The notes beneath the pieces are model-generated. The model did not search any database and was not told where the DNA came from. It was given only the letters and a program-made list of their open reading frames with translations. From Castor canadensis (Eukaryota > Chordata > Mammalia > Rodentia > Castoridae): a DNA stretch of 64,000 nucleotides. Position numbers and translations under genes: made by a program. Within the stretch, counting starts at the first letter, position 1. Each line of letters opens with the position of its first letter. This document shows, one piece after another, positions 58,471-64,000 of the stretch. The stretch lies in contig NC_133397.1 in assembly GCF_047511655.1 (NCBI RefSeq), positions 122,539,308-122,603,307 of the forward strand. Direction: 5' to 3'.

Positions 58471-59310
58471 CATTTTTTATTATTGTTGTTGTGCTGGAGG
58501 AACATTGTGACATTTACAAAAGTTCTTAAAATATATCATAGTTGAATTCACTCTGCCATCTTTCTCCTTTATGCCCCCTACCCCATTCCTGGAATAGTTT
58601 CAACAGGTCTGTTTCCATTTTCATTCATGAGCACAAAGTATTTCCACAACATTTACCTCTGACCCCTTTTCCTTGTATCCTCCCTCTTCCCACTGGTGCC
58701 AAGCCCCAGACAGGATCCGTTTTACCTTCCTGTTCTCCATTTTTTAGCCAGGATGAGAAAGCCAAAGGCCACAAGTTTTCTCTCATATGTGGAATATAAG
58801 CCCAAAACAAATACAAGCAATATTATGAATAACAGGTCACACTAAGGAGAGGTCACTAATGGGAGAGGGAGGTTAAAAGAAGGAAATTAAGAAGGTGAAT
58901 AAGGTTGATGTACTTCCTATGCAAGAATAAATATAGAATTTTTAAACCTGTTGAAATCACCACAAGAGGGGAACTATGATAGAAATATAAAGGACATGAA
59001 CCAATTCGGGTTATAATACATATATACATGGAAATGTCACAGTGAAACTCCCTGACTGCTTGTATAGCTATCTTCTTCTGTTTAATTTTTATTTTTTTCT
59101 GGGGTTTGAACTCAGGGCCTACACCTTGAGCCATTCCACCAGTCTTTTTTTGTGATTTTTTTTTTTCCAAGATAGGGTCTCGCAAAGTATTTGCCAGGGT
59201 GGCTTTGAATAGCAATCCTCCTGATCTCTGCCTCCTGAGTAGCTAGTATTACAGGCGTGAGCCACAGGCGCCCAGCTCCTGTATAGCTATTTTAAACAAA
59301 CAAAAATGCC
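58471..59310 (-). mobile_element. Twin-primed (internally inverted) L1 3' insertion
   Basis: 58,471-58,748 is the terminal L1 3' UTR in antisense, starting at its A tail (tttttattattgttgttgtg). From 58,752 the strand flips: 58,752-59,310 carries the end of ORF2 and the proximal 3' UTR in sense (cacaagttttctctcatatg; catatatacatggaaatgtc). In the L1 the sense segment lies directly upstream of the antisense one, and their 5' ends meet at the flip. That is the layout of twin priming on a minus-strand insertion. A SINE splits it at 59,072-59,279. I could not find the outer target-site duplication. Confidence 0.75.
59072..59279 (-). mobile_element. B1-ID dimeric SINE, antisense, with TSD
   Basis: Antisense ID unit (ggggtttgaactcagggcct; gagccattccaccagtcttt) then antisense B1-like unit (gtattacaggcgtgagccac). 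Flanked by tgtatagctat at 59,061-59,071 and 59,280-59,290, inside the L1. Confidence 0.92.
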
Positions 59311-59679
59311 TTTTATCAATATAGACTTCTTGAAAGAAACTGTATCTATTCTTCCTAGCAATGTTCTTTTACTGTATATTTACCTGAAATTATTCAGAGA
59401 AAATCTAGAAAAACAAATGAAGCAAAAGTGAACACACACACACACAAATGACCAGCACAATGGAAAATTTACTGATGTAGCCCATAGTGTGCATATGAAG
59501 TATCTGTAGGTGTCATATCTTTCTATACAAACAGCATCCTAAAGTGGTATGAGCAAAGCATGTTTACGTTTGATACTTCATCAGTGACTTTTTGGTAGTC
59601 ACTTAGAACCTAGCCACCCCACTTTATAGGACAGAAAATACATTGTACTGGAAGAACTAGTGGATAAAAAACTATACAA
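59311..59679. other. Unassigned sequence
   Basis: No gene. Short (CA)n at about 59,433-59,446. Confidence 0.4.
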
Positions 59680-60535
59680 ATATTTACTCAATATCTATTA
59701 TGTACCAAGCACAGTGCTAAGCCTTAGGGAAGAGAATATGAAAAAGACAATAGACCCTGGCTTCATGAAACTGATGGTTTAATACAAAAATAAAGACAAT
59801 GTATCTGTTATATAGAAAGCTACAATATTACTCTAACAGAGACATGGGACTTAGCTTTAGGGGGCTGGAGATCTCTGGGAAGACTTCTGAGCTTAGTGTT
59901 AAAGGCCGAATAGTGGTCACCTCAGCAGGAGAGAAAGGACATATTTCAGAATGAGGTGGCAGCAGAGAGGCACAAAACACACGTTGTGGCACAGAACTAC
60001 ATGCCACTCATCATTGCTGAAGAAAAGCTCCTGGTATGGAGTGAAAAGAGGCTGGAGAGGCAGGCAGCGATCACACCACACGTGACCTTGTGGGAGACTT
60101 TCTCTTCACCTCCCAAGTCTTTTAGAAAGGGAGTGACGTTTTCAGATTGTATCTTTACAACTCCTTGGCCCCTAAAGAAGGATGAATGTGAAGAGAACAT
60201 GATGACCAGCTAAAGCAAAGAAAGAATGAGGACCTGAATCAAGACAGTGACAGTAGCTAGTTTTTATTGAGAAAAACAAGACAAGCAGACATGAATGCCT
60301 GGGGGGGGGGGTGACCAACTCCCAAGTATCTGGCTTGAGTGGATTTATGGATTACAATCCTCACCCCCACTTCAACCAAAGTAGCTAAAAGGGAAGACGA
60401 TGGCTTCAGCTTTGAATGTTATATTTGATATTCTTCTAGATTATCTAAGTGGGGATTTTCTGCCAAAAATTAAGCATAAGGCCAAGGGAAGAGGCCTGAA
60501 GAGGTTGAAATTTGAGTTAGCAAAATACTAGATGC
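59680..60535 (-). mobile_element. L2 relic, antisense
   Basis: 'atctattatgtaccaagcac', 'agtgctaagccttagggaag', 'agaaaggacatatttcagaa' and 'gaccaactcccaagtatctg' follow L2 in reverse complement. A G-run lies at 60,301-60,311. The overlapping frames at 59,956-60,213 are inside it. Confidence 0.72.
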
Positions 60536-60549
60536 CTGATATTAGGAGT

Positions 60550-61020
60550 GGACAGCCAGCATTCTGTTTTTTTAAAGCCACTCTAATAGGTATGTACTGA
60601 TATCTCACTGTGGTTTAAAGCTTTATTTCCCTTACGTCTAATGATGGCTAGCATCTTTAAAATGCCTATCTGCTACTAGCATATTTTCTATGGTGTTGGT
60701 TCAAATCTTTTGCCCATTTTTTGAGTTGTTTTCTTATTGTTGCATTTTAAGTGTTCTTTATACACGTCCTTTGCAAATACATATCTGCGTTGCAAATATT
60801 TTCTCCCAATGTGTGGGAGAAAATCTTGAAGAGCACAAGTTTTTATTGTAAGTCCAACTTACTATTTTTTTCTTTTCTGAATCACACTTTTAACATCATA
60901 TTTAAGAAGTCTGTGACTAAATAAGGTCACAGTTTTTTCCGTTTTATCTGGTATAGTATTTTAGGTTTTTCTATTTACATCAATGGTACGTTTTGATTTT
61001 CTGTTTCACACGGTTTGGGA
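60550..61020 (-). mobile_element. Old L1 (L1M) ORF2 relic, antisense
   Basis: 'gatatctcactgtggtttaa', 'ggttcaaatcttttgcccat', 'gttgcaaatattttctccca' follow antisense L1 ORF2 order. Contains an 11-bp perfect hairpin (attttctccca, 60,798-60,808 with 60,814-60,824). Confidence 0.85.
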
Positions 61021-61037
61021 ATACATTAGTGAAGAGG

Positions 61038-61497
61038 CAGCTGGGTGCCAGTAGCTTATGCCTGTGATCCTAGCTACTTGGGAGGCTGAGATTAGGAGAT
61101 TTTCCCAGTTTGGGCAAAAAGTTCTAGAGGCCCCATCTCGGCTAATAGCTGGGTGCAGTGGCAGGTGCCTGTTATCCCAAGCTACTCCAGGGGCTGAAAT
61201 CAAGACAATCTGGGTTCCAGGCCAGCCTGGGCAAAAATGTTTGCGGGATCCCACCCCAGTGATAAAAAGCCAGGCCTGGTGACACACACCTGTCACCCCA
61301 GCTATGCAGGGCAGCTTAAAACAGGAGGATGGCGGTCCAGGCCGGCCTCCACTTAAAAAGGCAAGACCCTATTTCCAAAATAACCAGAGCAAAAAAGCTG
61401 GGGGTATGGCTCATGGGGTAGAGCACCTGGCAAGGAAGTACAAGCCCTGAGTTCAAACCCCAGTACGGCCAAAGAGAAAAAGAAAAAAAAAAAAAAT
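61038..61497 (+). mobile_element. Tetrameric SINE (B1-B1-B1-ID)
   Basis: Three B1-like units begin near 61,038 (gtagcttatgcctgtgatcc), 61,145 (agctgggtgcagtggcaggt) and 61,267 (gacacacacctgtcacccca). An ID unit follows near 61,394 (gtatggctcatggggtagag; gttcaaaccccagtacggcc) and an A tail to about 61,497. Each B1 unit ends in the expected 'gcaaaaa/ccatctc' type sequence. No target-site duplication found. It ends about 150 bp left of the DPH5 CpG island. Confidence 0.87.
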
Positions 61498-61639
61498 GGT
61501 GCCTGAAGTGTACGAAATGAGAAGTGCGAAGGGTAGACAGAACCCTTAAAGAAAAGGAAAAAAAAAAAAAAAAGCCGAGGTTTAGGAGAAGTGTTATGCA
61601 AGAAGACAGACGGCACCAGAAAAATATGAATAATCCACA
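61498..61639. other. Spacer between SINE and CpG island
   Basis: No gene. A second A-run at 61,558-61,574. Confidence 0.4.
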
Positions 61640-62300
61640 CTGTGTACCAAGATAAACAATGAAAGCTGAACTGCGAACTTGGACGAGGTCACCAGCGAAC
61701 TTCGTTTCCGTGGGTACCGGAAGGTCTGGGGTTCCCAACACGGATGGCCAAGGCAGACCTCGGGGGCATTCCGGGATGAGGTCTTGGGACCAACCCGAGG
61801 ACCCAGTGAGCCACACGGACTCCTCACCTCACCAGCGAGCAGCTGGTTAAACGACGGAGGAATAATCTGCGCCCTCGCGAACCCCGGGGCAAATCAGGGA
61901 CGTCCCTCCCCCCGCCCCCCTGGCGCGCGTGGGGACCACAGCGCACAGGGCCGGCGAGCTCGAGGGTCACACTTACCCGGGACCGGGAAGGGGGTGCCCG
62001 AGCCATGGCTTACGGGGAGCGTGGGCATCCCCGGTTCTCCGCCACAGCCAGAGAGGACGGCCTTGGAGACACTCCCCCGCCCGCGCCGGGAAAGCGGCTC
62101 GCTCTTCCGCTCCCGCAGCTAGTCGTAAAGTGCGGTGAAAGCGCCGCGCTTTGCGGCACCGTGGGCGACGCCGGCGGCGTGGGCCCCGGCTCAGCGCGGA
62201 TTTGCCTCTGGAGGGTAGGCTTCTCTACGGTCCTTTCGGCGGGTGACTGGGCCAAAGTGGTGGGGTTGTTTAAAACGCTCACGCCAGTCCCTACTCAAGA
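61640..62300 (+). promoter_or_regulatory. DPH5: CpG island, DPH5 promoter region
   Basis: Base composition switches sharply from AT-rich to GC-rich with dozens of CpGs, densest at 61,860-62,250. Visible motifs: an ETS-type core ccggaag at 61,717-61,723, a GC-box-like cccgcccccc near 61,912, and GCGGAAG-type ETS core in antisense near 62,104 (cttccgc). No TATA box at a sensible place. This is the usual CpG-island promoter of a housekeeping gene. The transcription start cannot be fixed from sequence alone; some transcription in the leftward direction from such islands is common but I see no evidence for a stable transcript. Confidence 0.85.
62005..62214 (+). other. DPH5: Candidate upstream ORF / 5' non-coding exon end
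   Basis: An ATG at 62,005 in strong context (gagccATGG) opens a frame that stays open through the CpG island. If exon 1 ends at the donor-like agg|gtaggc (62,214/62,215) and joins the acceptor at 62,396, the frame runs 74 codons and stops at TGA 62,408-62,410, nine bases before the DPH5 ATG. The predicted peptide is Pro/Arg/Gly-rich with no domain. It would be a uORF only if transcription starts left of 62,005. The exon 1 boundary is inferred. Confidence 0.4.
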
Positions 62301-62395
62301 AGCGTGATTTAGGGTTCTCCAGCGTCACTCTTGCCATGTCTCGCTTCATCACCACTGTGGCTGACGTTGCTTTTCTTGTTCAATTGGTCCTGCAG
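62215..62395 (+). other. DPH5: Probable DPH5 intron 1
   Basis: 181 bp if the donor at 62,215 (gtaggc) is correct. The 3' side, with a clear pyrimidine tract and tgcag, is well supported; the donor side is inferred. Confidence 0.5.
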
Positions 62396-62553
62396 CCTCT
62401 GTCCCCCTGAAGTTGGAAATGCTTTACCTCATCGGCTTAGGTCTGGGAGATGCCGAGGACATCACCGTCAAGGGCCTGGAAGTTGTTAGACGCTGCAGTC
62501 GAGTGTACCTGGAAGCCTACACGTCAGTCCTGACTGTAGGGAAGGAAGCCCTG
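62396..62553 (+). other. DPH5: DPH5 exon with the start codon
   Basis: The acceptor is a pyrimidine-rich stretch (ttgcttttcttgttcaatt) ending tcctgcag at 62,395. The exon has 23 nt of 5' UTR, then the coding start at 62,419. The donor that matches the conserved protein is ctg|gtaggt at 62,553/62,554, phase 0. Confidence 0.88.
62419..62553 (+). CDS. DPH5: DPH5, diphthine methyl ester synthase, first coding exon (partial)
   Basis: DPH5 is the cytosolic SAM-dependent methyltransferase of the diphthamide pathway; it methylates the modified histidine precursor on elongation factor eEF2 before DPH7 and DPH6 act. The 45 codons seen here start [20 protein letters not shown] and end TVGKEAL. This is the known N-terminus of mammalian DPH5 almost residue for residue; I recall Lys where this has Glu13. 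Residues 4-11 (LIGLGLGD) are the glycine-rich loop of the tetrapyrrole-methylase-like fold. The full protein is about 285 residues, so roughly 85% lies in exons beyond the right edge. I chose ATG 62,419 because it gives the family N-terminus exactly; no in-frame ATG lies upstream in this exon. The exon lies 120 bp from a CpG island, fitting broad expression. No break is seen. Confidence 0.96.
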
Positions 62554-62568
62554 GTAGGTGAGGTGAGC
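62554..62568 (+). promoter_or_regulatory. DPH5: Three overlapping splice donors
   Basis: The sequence gtaggtgaggtgagc offers donors at 62,554 (ctg|gtaggt), 62,558 (tag|gtgagg) and 62,563 (gag|gtgagc). The first gives the conserved protein. The third has the best match to the donor consensus and would add three in-frame codons (Val-Gly-Glu) after Leu45. The second would shift the frame. Confidence 0.75.
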
Positions 62569-63605
62569 AAGGTTCCCCAGCCTCTTGGGAAGAAAACTGT
62601 CCATCATCTGATTTCCAGGCAATAAAGCCGAACAGAATTTTTGTTCAAACCCTTCAAAGCATATCTCAGTCCATTAAGGAGCTGAGGAGTACAAAAGAGG
62701 AAATCCTACACCAGACAAGTTACTTGGGAAGTGAAGTGGCTTATCCTATTTTATAAGTCTAAGGTGACTTTCTTCAGTATATAAAAAAGCTTAAGTTATT
62801 TTACACTCCCTGGGGATTGTTATCAAAATCTCTGATTTCATGAGATAGCTAAGAATTCCTTTCTGAGTTGAGTGGTAATGAGTGAACACAGCATAAAGGA
62901 GTTCGTTATGTATTTGAAATTGGAGTTTTGGTTCCAAAAGCCAAACTCCTGGGATTCCACTTAACAGGTCCAGCCACTCGCCCCTATATGCCAAATGAGG
63001 AGGCATGGTGAAGGGCAGAGAAAGAAGATTAATTACACACACTGTGGGACAAGGCAAAGTAACTGTTTCAGCCTATCTTCAGAGCCACATTCAAGTTATA
63101 GACATGAGCGTTAGCTTTAAAAAAATAGGACAGGGAACAAAAGTATGCATAAACAGTTCCGGTCACAGGTGTGTTCTGGTGGTCAGATTGATCAGGTGTG
63201 ACTTGGTTGACCATTATCTCAGTCCTTGTTCCTTGAGGGTTCTGGGGAAGTTATCGTTGTCATCACTTGAGAGGGGCAGTCTAGTTTCCAAGAAATAATT
63301 TCTCCTGCTCCAGGGTGCAGCCTATTGATATAGGTAATTACCCTCATTTGGAGGGTGGTCTGTCCTGCAAGTCTCTGCTGTTCCTTAGGGGTAGTTTCAG
63401 TCCTTCCTCATACAGATGTTATCACTTATTCCTGTCCTTTCTTGATTCCATGGTGGCTGCAGGAGAGAATGGCTCAGAGCAAAGCAAAAACAGATATGAA
63501 ATGGAGTCACAGATGCCAAGGTTTTTTTTTTTTTTTCTGTTTTTAGTTAATTCATGGGCTTAAGTAAGGAGTCAGTGCTTTTCAGCAAAAGTTGTTTAAG
63601 TGCTT

Positions 63606-63702
63606 CTTTTTTTTTTTTTTTTTGGTTGCACTGGGATTTGAACTCAGGGCCTCATGCTTGCTAGGCAGGCACTCTTACCACTTGAGCTACTCCAACAGCC
63701 CT
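63606..63702 (-). mobile_element. ID-like SINE, antisense, in DPH5 intron 2
   Basis: An 18-nt T-run, then 'actgggatttgaactcaggg' and 'accacttgagctactccaac'. A complete ID unit close to the presumed consensus. Confidence 0.92.
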
Positions 63703-64000
63703 GGGTACCTCTTACATATTCAGAAACCAAGCTGAAAGCTGCCCCCTTTGAAGTATTCCCATAGGGAGTAGTGGTCACCTTTCTGTATGCAACATGTCCA
63801 GAGAGAACTCTCCTAGTAGGGCTTATATTCCCACATGTATATGTAGAATGAGCCTGGGAATAAGAAACCAGAGGATTTGTTAGTGTTTTTTCACTTAGCT
63901 GGCCTTCAGAAATGTCTCAGTAAATTGTAGAGGGGAAGAGTCAATTTCAGGTTCATTGTCAAACTCCAAATGGAATACAGATTAAAATCACAAGACACCT

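Larger units (their letters stand above)
62554..64000 (+). other. DPH5: DPH5 intron 2 (continues beyond window)
   Basis: No further DPH5 coding sequence is visible to the window end, so intron 2 is longer than 1.4 kb. It holds one antisense ID SINE (63,606-63,702), a T-run at 63,522-63,536 and otherwise sequence I cannot place. Small open frames at 63,005-63,563 lack family features. 63,000-63,480 might be an old LTR-type repeat but I cannot support it. Confidence 0.75.

Noticed and set aside
61316..61816. A 166-codon reverse open frame near the CpG island
   Set aside because: It is the antisense of the tetrameric SINE and two A-runs (giving Phe stretches), ending in the island; repeat-derived, not a gene.
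61679..62122. A 147-codon forward frame in the CpG island
   Set aside because: GC-rich islands have few stops in all frames. Overlapping frames are open on both strands and none resembles a known protein.
1..64000. A new biological system (gene cluster, CRISPR-like array, regulatory RNA)
   Set aside because: I looked for regular repeat-spacer arrays, clustered coding frames and structured elements. The window holds only intergenic mammalian DNA with transposons and the 5' end of DPH5.

Overview
The window is mammalian nuclear DNA with one recognisable gene end and about 61 kb of gene-free, repeat-rich sequence in front of it. The organism is a rodent. Its SINEs combine a tRNA/ID-like unit (A box tggctcaagtgg, B box gttcaaacc) with B1-like 7SL units, and its L1 3' ends look like those I associate with castorimorph rodents. 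Beaver (Castor) is my best guess, from memory of repeat style and not from a search. MIR, L2, old L1, MaLR-type LTR and hAT relics supply the ancient mammalian background.

Layout. 1-61,000 is intergenic. I see no exon in it that I can defend; every longer reading frame there is a transposon relic or chance. Its main landmark is 19,588-23,048, where a 5'-truncated L1 (19,966-22,429) sits inside an older L1 3' fragment with a perfect 17-bp target-site duplication. Other notable pieces are a twin-primed (internally inverted) L1 at 58,471-59,310, antisense old L1 relics at about 39.8-41.2, 43.5-45.4 and 60.6-61.0 kb, sense old L1 relics at 29.4-30.6 and 54.5-55.1 kb, several L2 stretches, four or more MaLR/MLT1-like solo LTRs, and about thirty SINE copies, roughly half of them with visible target-site duplications.

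From about 61,640 the base composition changes to a CpG island. This is the promoter and first exon region of DPH5 (diphthine methyl ester synthase, diphthamide pathway of eEF2), read left to right. The first coding exon (ATG at 62,419, 45 codons) is clear by protein similarity, with a good acceptor before it and a cluster of three overlapping donor sites after it. The rest of DPH5 lies beyond the right edge. In human, DPH5 has a long gene-poor flank towards S1PR1 (established knowledge, from memory), and the empty left 61 kb fits that flank.

I found no sign of a new biological system. The points worth a second look concern retrotransposition history, modular SINE architecture, and the 5' end of DPH5 (possible uORF and tandem donors).
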